From NCBI GenBank assembly GCA_013365325.1, contig JABVXV010000069.1:62001-126000 (forward strand): a stretch of 64,000 nucleotides of DNA. The letters are read 5' to 3'. Within the stretch, counting starts at the first letter, position 1; each line of letters starts with the position of its first letter. A program made the translations under genes and the position numbers. Below the pieces are notes generated by a model that saw only the letters and a list, made by a program, of their open reading frames with translations, searched no databases and had not been told where the DNA came from. Source of the DNA: Dipetalonema caudispina. Taxonomy: Eukaryota > Nematoda > Chromadorea > Rhabditida > Onchocercidae. Below are positions 1 through 12,400 of this stretch, one piece after another.

Positions 1-2690
1 GTGCCATCTGGAAATTGTGCCATTTTCATGCCTGAGCTCTCTGATGGCACTTTAATGTCCATGACCTTATTAACCAGTGGTGGACCAATCTCTGCGTCGT
101 CAGAGACGTTATTTACGTTATCACGTTTTTTCTGTCTCCCAGAAATATTAACAATGATAACCGAACTACTGCTTGCATTTATCAATGCATCATCATTTAC
201 TATAGTGATGACAGTTTCAGGATTTCTAGCTGTCAGCGGATAGTAATTGGAATTCGTCGTTTGCATCGGTCCTAATGATTGCATATTTTTAGCATCCTGT
301 GCAAGCGGAAACTCCCGAGAACTATCCGGAATTTGAACGACAGGTGCTGTTAAAGGCTCGTCATATTCCTTCACAGTAGGCTTACGATTACTTTGAATTG
401 TGATTTCACTACATAAATTCTTCTCTCCAGCTTTGTTTGTGATTGGATTTGCGGGTTCAGCTGTTGAAAAGCGCAGAATTTCATCATTTTGCTCAATATT
501 CTGGTCATTCATTGTTTCAGCTTTGTTTTCGTGCAAGGATGTTTCGCTCTTGTCTTCAGGAATAGATGCCGGAGGTTCCGTGTGATTTGAGTTCGGGTGG
601 GGTTTTGACTGTGAATCAGATTTCTGCAGCTCTTCTATTGGGCTATCCGACTTTGTGTCGTTTTTCTCCAATAATTCACCATTTCTCGAATCAATTTCTT
701 CTGGTTTCTAAATTTTGAGATGTTTCTTAAAACTATTTTTCAAAATTGATTATCTGAATTTGTCAGTAATATTCGTTTTTTTAACAAAAATATTTTAATT
801 ACAAAAGAAAGAGCCCGAATTAAGGAACATTAAAATTATCAAAACAGAAAGAAGTGTGTACTGATTTTTATGCCCATTTGATAAGGAATAAAAATACACT
901 TTCCGAAAACGACAAGGGAAGAGAGAAGGTCATGATTCGGCATCACTGATATCACTCTTACGAATATGAGGGTTTAAAAGGTTAGTTTACCAATTATTTC
1001 ATTTAAAATTAACCCTTTATTATCTTCCTTATGATTCTTGACAAAAAACCTGAGAACGATAAATGACGGTAATCAAGAAATACTTATAGAGAATAACTTG
1101 ATATTTTGGGATCATCTTTTAAGGGGATTAATTGATTATCAAAATATCGGAATTCGATAATTTAGCAAGATCATTTATTCAATGTACCAAATGAGTTCTA
1201 ACTTGGTTCTCGTGATTCTCGCTGTATCAGATTCTCATATCTTCAAGCCAATCTTCGAACCAAGCCTAGAATTTTAGCATTCCATTTGACCAAAAAAATA
1301 TTTTGGACATGGTTGCTTCTCTCGTTCAATTCGATTTCTTAACTTTTACTAACTTTTGATGGCTTCGCTTCCTTCTAACTCCAAGAGTTATGACAATACT
1401 TAAATCGTAGGCCTTTTTTGCCCTCATCTTCAAACCAGTGATGCCTTATATCATGTTAGAAATAGCCAATATTTTAATACAAAAACTTACGCAATGCAGC
1501 TATTACAATGGCATTTCTTTTCTTTCGGTTTAATTTTAGTCTTAGTAAATTTTAGTAAATGTCAAAAGTGTCATTCATCAGATATGGCCTCATTTATCAG
1601 TTTCAATCTGCTCTGAAGAATTCCTCAGCTTACCAGTTCATTACGATGTTGACGAATAGATAGATTAGATGAAGGATTACGATTACGCCCAACATCCATT
1701 AAAGAATGATTGGCGCAGACACCACCATCAAATGGAAATGGAAGCCCAGTTCGAGAAGTGTAACCACGTTGTTTCAGATAAATATCCACGGATTCAGCGG
1801 AATCAAGTGTGCTCTGTTCTGGAGATTCAATTTTTGGATTGATATTCCATTTCTGTAATAGTCAAAAAACCACTTATTCAATTATTTTACTTGAGAGATT
1901 ATTTTACTTGAGATTATATATATATTAAAAAGGATAAATTTTTAAAAGGAATACTTCACGATCTTCAGGTGGCAAGCCATACGGTTTATGAAGAAATGGC
2001 CCTTGAGATACGGCTACATATGATCCTCCATTTTCAATTTCTTCGAACTGTAAAACAGAAAACGAATTTCTCTACTGAATTTCTTGACCAAATGTTATGG
2101 AATGAGTTGAAATTAACAAGCTGAAGCTGATTTTTATGTGCTTAAATAAACAATTTAATTTTATAATTCGGAAAGAATTAAAAAACTGCTAAATTGCTTG
2201 GCGATTCGATTATTTAGCAATGTCCTGAATCGAATTACTAATATCTAGTTCATAATTTCCATATCAAAACAATTTTACCAAAAACTTTAATTTTGGTTGT
2301 TAAAATATTCAAACTTTTATTTGTTCAAGAATGATTTTTATCTTAAGTTAAATTTTATAGTCAGTTATAATCATAAGTTATAGTTCTAATTATATGATAC
2401 ACACACATAAGATTGCAATAGTAATTTTTAATTGCTAATGCAAAACAAACATGTCGTATGTGGACACCATCTGTCCGATAGAATTCATGAACAGGAGCCA
2501 TTAAATTTAATTTCTTAGTAAGAAAATCCAGAAAAGTTAGCCAATGTTTAAATCTTTTGCGACAAATGACCACAACTGTTCCTGTATCGTATTGATCACC
2601 ATTCCTGTACACTTTTATTCGTATTCCGCGATAGTTCGAATCCACTGATTGTTCTGGATGGGGATGAAAGTCTAAACCAGAAGTATCCAT
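1..2690 (-). CDS. Doublecortin-domain protein, 5' part (continues past left edge)
   Basis: Exons read 2690-2451, 2047-1955, 1852-1634 and 707 to beyond base 1; all junctions are phase 0 with GT-AG borders. Exons 1 and 2 encode one doublecortin (DCX) domain, about residues 15-105. It opens with GIRIKVYRNGDQYDTGTVV and closes with HEFYRTDGVHIRHFEEIE and the diagnostic GGSYVAVSQGPF. DCX domains bind microtubules, so a cytoskeletal role is likely. After the domain comes a long Ser/Glu/Asn-rich tail (more than 300 residues in the window) with no recognised fold and no kinase domain yet, unlike ZYG-8/DCLK. The start Met at 2690 lies 3 nt after a TTCCAG acceptor, which fits trans-splicing. The family is clear; the subfamily is not, and a second domain could lie outside the window. 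Confidence 0.82.
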
Positions 2691-2693
2691 CGG

Positions 2694-2695
2694 CT
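2694..2695 (-). other. Probable spliced-leader acceptor of the doublecortin gene
   Basis: The AG of TTCCAG lies 3 nt upstream of the ATG at 2690 on the minus strand. No upstream coding exon in phase was found, so this is read as a trans-splice site rather than a cis junction. Inference. Confidence 0.5.
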
Positions 2696-5357
2696 GGAAT
2701 TTGCCACAGAAGTAATAATAATGATAGGATTTCGATTAAAATGAATTCTTTACGTGCATAATTCTTCCTTAGTAATCTTTCCTTAACACTTTGTGCTTTA
2801 TAATTCTTCTTGTAAGCTTAAACCTTTAGGATTGTAAAAACAGAAGGAAAAAAACACAGCTTATCCCTATATCTTATCATCTGGCAATAAGGCAGGTCAG
2901 AGAAACTCTCAACTTTCCTAAGAAATCATCTATCTTAAGTTCCATTCTTTTTATAATAAAGCCATCTTTATGATAAACTTTTTTACCAGTGATAATAAAA
3001 GTTAGCGTGTTCGGTTTACCTACCTAGAAATGTAATTAAAGGCTTAAGTATTTACTCGTTATTAACGAAAGAAGGAACGAAGCAGAAAATTTTACCTATT
3101 TCTTTTATAATGAGAAAAGATGTCGATATATCTTTCCAGAAAATTTTGCTTGAAATCTGAAAATTCCCGGCTTACCCGGAAGATTCTCGAAGGGTAAGAA
3201 AATTTTTTTTCATTATTTTCTTTAAACAATAATAGGAAAAATAGGCACAATGTATATCTATCGCTAAAAATACCGGATAAGCCCAATTAATTTTCCCAGA
3301 AAACTGTGAATCAGCGATATACTATCACCTGAGGACCACTAAGGTCAAGCAGATCTTTTCCCCAATTTATTATCAATTAGATCTTTGTCCTTAATATCCT
3401 TGCAATAATTCAAAATATTTCTTATATGGGAAGTTCATGACGATATGTTGTTCTTCCGGATTACCAGGATAATGGAGCTAAGAAATGTTCAGGTATTCAT
3501 TCAACGATACATGAAACAAAGAGACAATCTTAACATTTTCAGCAAAAGATTTAATAGAGCTACTTGACTTTACAATTAAAGATTAAATCTTCTAGATCAA
3601 TTAGTACACTTAGATTGAAGGAAAATTGGAAACGAATGTTTCAAGAAATTCATAGAGATCAGATGAAATTGTGTGAAAATTTTCAAATTTCTTCGGAGCC
3701 TCTTTCTAGATGTACCTTTGAATGATCCAATTAAAGGTCATTAGATTGTTACGAAACGAACCTCTGTGTACTTAAAAAGCGGTTAATACCGAAAACTAGA
3801 TACTGAATATTTTCTATTCCGGTTATAAGCGGTTTGAGAGCTGCTTCTCAGGTTCTAAAATTTTGGAAAAGATGAGGAATTTTTTTATTAGGGTACATAG
3901 GATTTGATCTCAAAGCATTATCAGGCATGAAAACATAACCGAATGAAAATTATTTCCATGTACTTCTAAACTTAAATTGCATCGCATCCTTTGTAATTTC
4001 TAGAAAAGGTTTACAAATATCGATTTAGATTTTTGAATGACAAAACAAGCAAAAAATGAAATAGAGAATGTGGGGACAGTGTGAAGTTTATTTAATTGGC
4101 TCAAGAATGAATAGGTCTAAAATATAATATATTGTGTTCTAGATGGATGCTGAATTCCCTTAACATTCTGTTGTCCTTTCTATGAGAAGATCGATTTTTG
4201 GAAAAGGACCGGAAGTTGGCCATTTTTCCAAATACTTTAGGAAAAGGTCCTTTCCTTAACATTAGCATTCAGTTGGATATAAACGGAAATCAGCATTAAC
4301 TGATTTAACTATAGCCAGATCCTACTTTCTATCACTTTTGATTAACTTTTCAAGAGAAACATAGATTAAAAAGTTTTCATTTAAAGAGTAAAATAAAAGT
4401 CATAATCGCTTTTGTTTTGAATTATCAAATTTGAGAAATGAAGCAAAAAAAAAGTAGTCAAGCAAGCGATTCTGCTGCAAAATCCGGAATGTCCGTTATC
4501 GCAGAATTTAAAAAGAAGCAAATAGTCTAGTTTCTTTGAAACAATTCAGAATTACAAAATCTCTCTTAATTCGTTGCTTGTTTTTAATTCCTCTATTCGA
4601 TGGAAGAGTTTCAATTTGGTTTCGAATCCGAATACGAAGGTTATTTGCAATTGAAAGCACCGAAATCTTTCATTTCCAAAGTGACAAGAGATTGAAGGAG
4701 AGAGAAAGAGAGGAAGAGAAAGGATTCCATCTCTCAAAATATTAGGTTTCACATTACGCCAGTGCATTTTATTAAGGTATTATGCCTTACTGCAGGTGCT
4801 ACCTAATGCTTACTGCTTTTTTTTCACTGCCCCTATTTTTATTCCAAAAAAATTTTAAAAATTGTTCGAACAATTTTCCAGTTCATTCACTGATACTATT
4901 ATTATTTCTCGTTTGATAGAAATTCTATTCGGCACTTGACATTTGTTCATCTTCAGTTCCATACTGGTTCTGATACTGTGGTACTTCCATCCAACCACTA
5001 TTTACAAGGATACAATTTACTAAAATAATAATCAAAAAGGATATATCCTAATGGTTGGTGTTGTCTATTAAATAATTAATTAAGTGTGTCTTAAAAGTTT
5101 CATTCCAATGTACAGTTTTCAGACAACTATTGCCCATTTTCGTTATGTCAGTCAAAACAGCAAAGCTCAGAAACTTATAGTATACATTTCTGATGATAGC
5201 AAAACAATCCGTGTATAATTCGTCAACAGAACTTTTGCAAATAAGAAGATTTCGACAAGTGAAAAATTTCAAACGAATGTGGAAAATAAGAAGTCAACAC
5301 ATTAATATATGGTAATTAACAATTAGTTGAGCTAATATTAGAAAATGATTTCTTATC

Positions 5358-5437
<80 letters not shown>

Positions 5438-7136
5438 TGCTTATTAGTGGTTTTAAATGTTGCACAAACAGAAAGTAAATGCTTGATGATGAAAAGTCCA
5501 AAACGAGATTACTTCAATAGAAATAAAGTAAATAGGAGCTAAAGGGAAGATATTTAGACTTAAAAGGAATTCAATATCGAAAATAAGGTTCTTTGTCATT
5601 TCATGCAACTGTTTTCCTGTTTTTTAACCAAAAGCTTATTGAGCAAGAAATAATTGTATGTTGACACTCAACTCAATCTTAAATCAATTTATCCTTCAAT
5701 TCTCTTTTGACATTTATACTCACTTTTCGTTTTACTTCTTGTCATTTTATGTCAGCAACAAAATGATTGATTCTAATGGTACTTTTAATTACATACAGAC
5801 TATGTTCTTGTCAAATTAGAATGATTAACATAAGAAGGTAATTAAAAAAGATCAGTGTTCCACGAAAATGATCGATATTGAACGAACTACTGGGACTGGA
5901 TCAGGTTAGTCCAGAAAAGTAGTGGATTGTATGTCAAACAAGCACTTTCGAAATTTACTGCCGTTTTATTTATTCAACAATGAAAAATTAAAAGAAAATA
6001 TTATCAGTGGCTATGCTCTTATATTTAAAAACTGTGAGTTCATTTTCAACGATGAAAAATTATGGTAATTTACATTAAATTTACTATTTTTCGGTTGCTG
6101 TTGGTGAAAATGATAAGTTTTAGCAGAAACAAATACCAAGGACTTCTGCGCTTAGACATAACAGTTGTCGTAGAAATAAATTTTTTGAAAAAATGAAGGA
6201 ATGTTCTCTCGAAGAAGGAACAAATTGTCAAAATGTAATTTGAACTACTCAAAACTGCCAGTTAGATGGATTTGTAACCAAAGTTACTTAATTTCTTACT
6301 TCTTCTGACTCATTAACTCACCACTACAGGTCAAGAGGAAACTTTCAGCTCATTAAAGGATAATGAACAGTAAATGAGATCAATTTAACATATTTTGTTG
6401 CATCATTTATTATCATACATTATTTATAATTCCTAATGAATACTGCAAGTCTAACACTTTTTTTAATCGTATAGGTATTAAATTCAGCACTAGACTGAAC
6501 CATTCCAATGATTTTTAAAATATTTTTTAAATTTGAAAAATTCTACAAATTGTTTTTTTTCAGGGTTCAACTTAAGTATTTCTGAAAATGCCTTTAATAT
6601 AGCTTCCGGTACTACATACATTGTTACAACAGATGGTTACAGCTTTTTGTTAGTTTCATCAAAAGAAAAGCAATGCAAGTTTCCAGCTTTTTCATGACAG
6701 AGGACATTTTCATGCCTAAAGAAGATGTATAGTGAACTTGAAGAGAACAGTTGAAATTGCAAAACAAGTTTTCATGGATACCATCTTTATGATGCTCAAA
6801 TATTTTGTTTCATTATGACTGAAGATCCCTTAACTAGGGCATTTCATTTGATAATTGAGGGAAAAAGAAAGCTGACCTTAATAATGTTAGAACTTGATCC
6901 CATGGCTATCAGCTGATAATGATACCAATTAAATGTGTTATATCATTTCTCTTATCAATGTCGTCATCAGGGGAATGTGAGAAGAAGAGTACTCTATAAA
7001 TCTGGTTACGACACCTTGCCATTACCGTGATTGTCGCATTTATCATCTTTTTCATTGATGAGAGATTTGAAGGCGATGTTTTGCAGCAAGAAAACGACTA
7101 CCTGCCCTATCCCACTGCTTCTCTCTCTTCTGCAAC
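2696..7136. other. Intergenic region between divergent genes
   Basis: About 4.4 kb between the doublecortin gene (minus) and the ShKT-nitrobindin gene (plus). Open frames here are short, lack splice-phase partners and show no domain I recognise. It holds a long AAT microsatellite (separate entry) and presumably both promoters; no specific promoter element could be defended. Confidence 0.6.
5359..5437. repeat. (AAT)n microsatellite, about 26 units
   Basis: Uninterrupted AAT/TTA trinucleotide run of 79 bases in intergenic DNA. It produces spurious poly-Ile and poly-Leu reading frames on both strands, which are not genes. A pure tract of this length is likely to vary between individuals. Confidence 0.97.
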
Positions 7137-9447
7137 ATGAAATTGGCTTTGCTATTTTCAGTTTTCAGTATTACTGTCATATTCAATGCCATCAAAGGTC
7201 AGCTTTATATATTTTAGAGAAATGCTTAAATTTATCAGCTTCCCTTGTTTAGTTTAAAGTAACATATAATAACTTCTTCCAGCATAATTTCGTCTTATCA
7301 TTTGTGAAACTGAATGCTTTCTTTCAGAAAAACTTCTAAATTATGATGGCAGTTTTTTTTTCCAAATCGATACTTTATGTTGCTTGGCAAATTATTCAGG
7401 ATTAACAAAATTAAAGATTGCAAGAAGCATAAAGATTCAAATTTTTTAGAAAGTTTTGGTCAATATTGTGAGGATTCGAATAATAATTGCCACGATTGGA
7501 TTACATCATATGCTTCGCTATGTCAAACTACTGAATATATCATCAAAGCATGTCCCAAATCATGTGGCTTTTGTGTGAAAAAATTCGAATCAAGTATGAA
7601 TAATTTTCAGAACATTCTATTTTCATTATTTCTGAAGTAAATAGAAAAAATTGAACGTTTTAATTTTTTTAAGCGAGATTCAACATAAACATTTGGTCAG
7701 AGCTTTTTTAAATACTAGTACTAAATTTATGAAAATTTCTGCAACTTTTATTCTCTTGTCGTATAGGTTTGTTTGTAATTTTTAATCTAAACATTTCCAT
7801 CATTTTTTCCAGGTTTGAATTTTCTTTGAATTTCGAAATCTTATCAAGGGAAAAAACTTGCAAGTTTTCTCAGAAGTGCATTTTTTGCATAATGCACTTT
7901 TTTCATTTTTTTGGTAGGATTCGATGTTTCACGTATTCCTTTTCATTTACAACCCATCGCATGGCTAGTTGGCATTTGGCGATCGGAACATGGCGGAAAA
8001 GCATTTTTTCCAACGATACCTACATTTACATACGGCGAACAAGTTGAAATTTCAATTTCTGACAACCACATGACCGGATTAAAAGCGCTCAATTACACGT
8101 ATTTGGTTTTCTTAGTGTTTGCGAAAAGCTACGTTATTTTCACAACATTATCTTGACAACACCGTTCTTAAATTTTGAAGATATTTGTTAAAATAAACTA
8201 CTTTTTAAGCCGAAATTTAAATTAAAAGTGAAAGACACTAACTTAAAACATCCTTGACAAGATTTGTTTATATATTATTAGATGGTGACAGGAACAAAAT
8301 CAATGTCATAATGAACTTTTCCATTCTAATTGATCATTCAGAGCATTTGCATGGGGAACATCTGGCCAAGAAGAATTGCATAGTGAATACGGTTATATTA
8401 CAGTAGAACCTAATACAACAACTGTTTCACTTACTACTGTAATGGATAATGGCAAGTTCCTTTTGCATATTGTTTATTAAATATAAAAATGTATTAAATT
8501 AAATATATTTGCAAGCAAGCCGATTACAATCTGTTTTACTTTTTTTTGCTATACGTGAAAGAGTAATATTTCTAATATTTTTAATAATTAAAATTTCATG
8601 TTTTGTAACCGTTGAACAAGGAATCGTTGAACCAAACCGAGTCGAATTCCATTTGAAAGATATTGGACGAATTAGTTTCAGCAGAGATCTACCAGTTCTT
8701 AAAGTAAGTTATTAATTCTCTATAAACTTTTCTTCCCAAGATTGTTAAATGTTTGAAGCTTTATTTAATACGGAACGCTTCAATTAAACGCCTTGATAGC
8801 TACAAATATCTTTATTCACAAACTTCGTTCGATGAAATTTTGTTTTATAAAGGGCGCGTGAAACATCATATTTCTTGTATGGAAATAGTTCCTCAGTTTG
8901 AGAGTTCCCACACTGTCGAAAATATTTCTGATCTTTTGATAAAAGAAAGAATGCTTTGGCATTTCACTGAAAATTTATTATTAAGCATTAAATATCTTCT
9001 TTTACTATGCTCTTTGCTTCATGTTCTTGTATAACTATCATTAAATTAATCATAGGAATTAAAAGAAGCCTGTACTTGCAATGTGGTAAGATTCTTATTA
9101 TATCAGAAAAGCATCCTGTTGATAATTTTCGTCATATAATTGCTAATAAGGAAATTTTAGAGAACTTTTAGAAACAAAATTTTAATAACTACCATTTTCT
9201 GCCATTATGAACTATCAAATTTTTTTGATGCACCGCATCACTATGATTTATTGTAACATATATTTGCTTTATCTGTGCAACAAATTTGTTAATCTAATGA
9301 TATAATTCTGAAGATATTATCTTATAGTTGATAAGAGAATGGACATTACTGGACAAGAATACATTGCAAGCACGTCTTCACATGGAAACGTTAACGCATG
9401 GAATGCAGGAACATACGTTTATTCGTTACCGAAGAATTCATCCATAA
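7137..9447 (+). CDS. Secreted ShKT plus nitrobindin-like (THAP4-type heme-binding) protein
   Basis: Exons 7137-7197, 7417-7593, 7918-8098, 8342-8451, 8621-8703 and 9328-9447 give 243 residues. Residues 1-20 (MKLALLFSVFSITVIFNAIK) look like a signal peptide. A ShKT module follows with six cysteines spaced C-x6-C-x10-C-x9-C-x3-C-x2-C. Residues about 85-243 match the nitrobindin/THAP4 C-terminal beta-barrel (formerly DUF1794): the GIWRSEHGGKAFFP motif near its start, MDNGIVEPNRVEFHL, and a late His in QEHTFIRYRR where the family carries its heme ligand. Nitrobindins are usually cytosolic ferric-heme proteins linked to NO or peroxynitrite chemistry; a secreted form is inferred here. An acceptor at 7085-7086 suggests a trans-spliced 50-nt leader. 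The exon 2 border uses a weak TTAAAG acceptor and is the least certain junction. Intron 4 is GC-AG. Confidence 0.8.
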
Positions 9448-12400
9448 AATTTTGATTGTATATACAATTTTATTTCTGTAAAGAAACAGAAAGAATATAA
9501 TATAATTCATTCACTTATTGTCGATGCTTCTTTCCGATCACTGTTCTCAATAATTTGTTATCATCACTTGAATAGGAAAATTTTGAGATGATAAAAGATA
9601 AGGTATAAATGCATTAGTACTGATAGCATGATTATGTTTTATGCTTATATCTCTGTATAAATTGCGAAAGATGGGAAGTGTTAGTTATGTTACAACGATA
9701 AAAATTTCTCATTAAATCTTGAGGTTCACAACGAAGTAACCCCAGTAAAATTCAGAATTTATTTTTTAAGTCATTTCTGTAAACGTAAAATAGTGTACGT
9801 CTGGGATTTAAAACTTCACCGATATTAATAATGCAACCAACAAAAAAGGGTGGACAAAAGAAGGAAGGATAATGTAGCGAAGTTTTAAATTAAACTGGAT
9901 GATATCAGTTGATATATGATTGAAAAAGAGCTTAGGATCTTTTTTATTTTATTCCTGGCTACTTTTCAAGCAAAGTTGTTCTAAAAATATATTATTTCCA
10001 TCTACAATGTTCATACATGCTGTATGCTTCGTTATCCACTTATCCCGGATTTTCAATTATCTTAAAAACAACTGCTGCGAATGATGGAAAAAGGGTTTTC
10101 ATATTTCATCAATTTGCAACAAAGTCGCATCGCTTTTTTCCATCGACTCCTTACTATTATTGATATACTCTTTTCTATTATTGCAAGATTATTCTAAACC
10201 AAAGATATCACTGAAGAAAAAGCCAAAATTAAGCTAAAATAAAACCAAATTGTCATTACTACAACTCCTGGCAAATATCAATGTGATGATCTTAAGTCCC
10301 ATAAACGAATGCAAGCTAAACTCAGACATTTTCACATATAAACCTGTGTACCATACATTTATTTACAGGTCTCATTCGGTGTTATATTAAAATTTTCATT
10401 GCTAGCTTAACCGATAATGATTCAAGTGACATCAAAAGTCATCGTTATTATATTCAATTATTTGAAATTAAAATATTGCTTGTGGAAATCACACGCACTA
10501 TTTTGTTGGCATAAATTAAGTGAAGTTAACAAATACATAAATTAACATTAAGATTAAGGCTGAATAATCGGATCATTATTACACTGTTTGTTTGCAGATA
10601 TTTTAAAAAACACGCGACAATTAATTAATAATAATCAAAATAGCCGCTATCAGTTCTAATATAATATGCGAGAAATTTCTCAGCTGTAGTTTGAAAAAAA
10701 AAAAAAAAAAAAAAAACTAGTCTAGCCAACTCTTTACATTAATCTTATAAAATTGATGAGTTTTTGAATCGAAATCAAATACTATTAGTAGACCCATCAC
10801 TTTCTGTTAAAAGGTTAACCATTCAAAAGACAGGTAAAATAAGAGAAATGTATCTGAAAAGATTATAAGTGCAGTATTTATCTGATAGTGCAATTGGACT
10901 GCGCGTTAAGAAACAGTTTTTTATATTTCTATCTTTTTCAGAGATTTGAGTCGAATTCTTACTTTTAGGAGCTAAAAAAGGTTCGAGTTAAACATAACTT
11001 AAGTTCTACTATAGAACGGATTACTTTATTTTTACAAATTCAAAACATGATGTCAGTAAGTTTTGTTACCTGACATTATATTCTTTTAAATACTGCCTAA
11101 ATTTTATGTTACTTTTCAATTTAAAGATTTCTTTCTTTAAAAGTTATAAAAAGCATCTGTCTAATTTGTTCTTTCCTTATTTCATATTATTGTGACACAT
11201 TAATTATTAAGCAGGATTAACTTCAAAAAACTTTTGAATCTGCGAAAAGTGATTCGATCGGATTGAAGAATAATTGGATGAAACGGATTCAGAGTTCCAC
11301 AAGTGAATCGTAAAACAGTTGTCAGTTAGGATGTGTTAATCAGTCAAAAGTATTTTTATCCCATTACTTCAAGACAAATTAATAGCCACAGGTGAATCGG
11401 ATGGTTAATGAAGAGCAAAGGTAGACGTAGATTCTTGATTTAAGTTTCCGGTTTTATCACATAATGTCTATTTTATTTCTTAGGCGGACTAATTTCTAGT
11501 CATTTGCAACTAACTACTATTCAATTGTCGAACATATCTGCGAGTTTAAGCTAAAGAATGCAGTTGTCAAGTAATAACTCAAAGTTGTGGCATTGTTGCG
11601 CTATCCTAAATGAAGCAAAAATATGAAAATAAGCTGAAATTCCTAAATTAATGCATCGTTGAGTTTTCTTTTTTCATCTATTTTTTCAACTGTAAAATAA
11701 TTCCTGCTAAACGGAAGAAATGAATGAATGCTTCGTGAAAAATGAAACTGTATCGTATTATAAGAACCTGAATTAGTGGATGATTAATTATCAGAAATAA
11801 GAAATTATTTTTAATGTTCAACAAATGTTAAAAAAACTTGGACTTTAAAACATGTCGAAGATGTTTCATTTCATTTAATTTGTTTCTGTCATAAAGGAAA
11901 ACAGGTGATAGGCACTTTCTAATAAAGGGATGACAAGATCGATTTATTTTGGAGAAATGGAATGAGATGTAGGCAACAATATTCTACAATTTTCAACATT
12001 TTTTTGTAATTTTTACTGATTTAATTCTTTCTCATACTCTTACAAGGTAATGATTTTGTTGCACAAACTGATAATACAATGATTGAAAGATCTAAATAAG
12101 ATGAGGGGGATAGTTCTTAGCAAAATTTCATGGATGCATAATAATGTTATAGGTTGCCCTATCCATTCAGCTACTACTTATCGATACGTCGAAAACTATT
12201 CTTGAAGGATTTACTTCATTCTGTGAAGACATTTGAATTTGAATATAACAGAACTTCTTTCTGTACAATCTCTTTAGCGTAGCATGTCGGCGATTTATTT
12301 TGTTAGAATGAAGATTGAGTAATTAATTAATAGATGTTTAAATAATCTATACATTTGATAAGTGGTTGAATATGCTTTTGATATATTTCTATTTAGATAT

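Noticed and set aside
5316..5542. Opposed open frames with poly-Ile and poly-Leu
   Set aside because: They are translations of the AAT microsatellite on both strands.
8753..9034. 93-codon plus-strand frame
   Set aside because: It lies within the last intron of the ShKT-nitrobindin gene and has no domain similarity.
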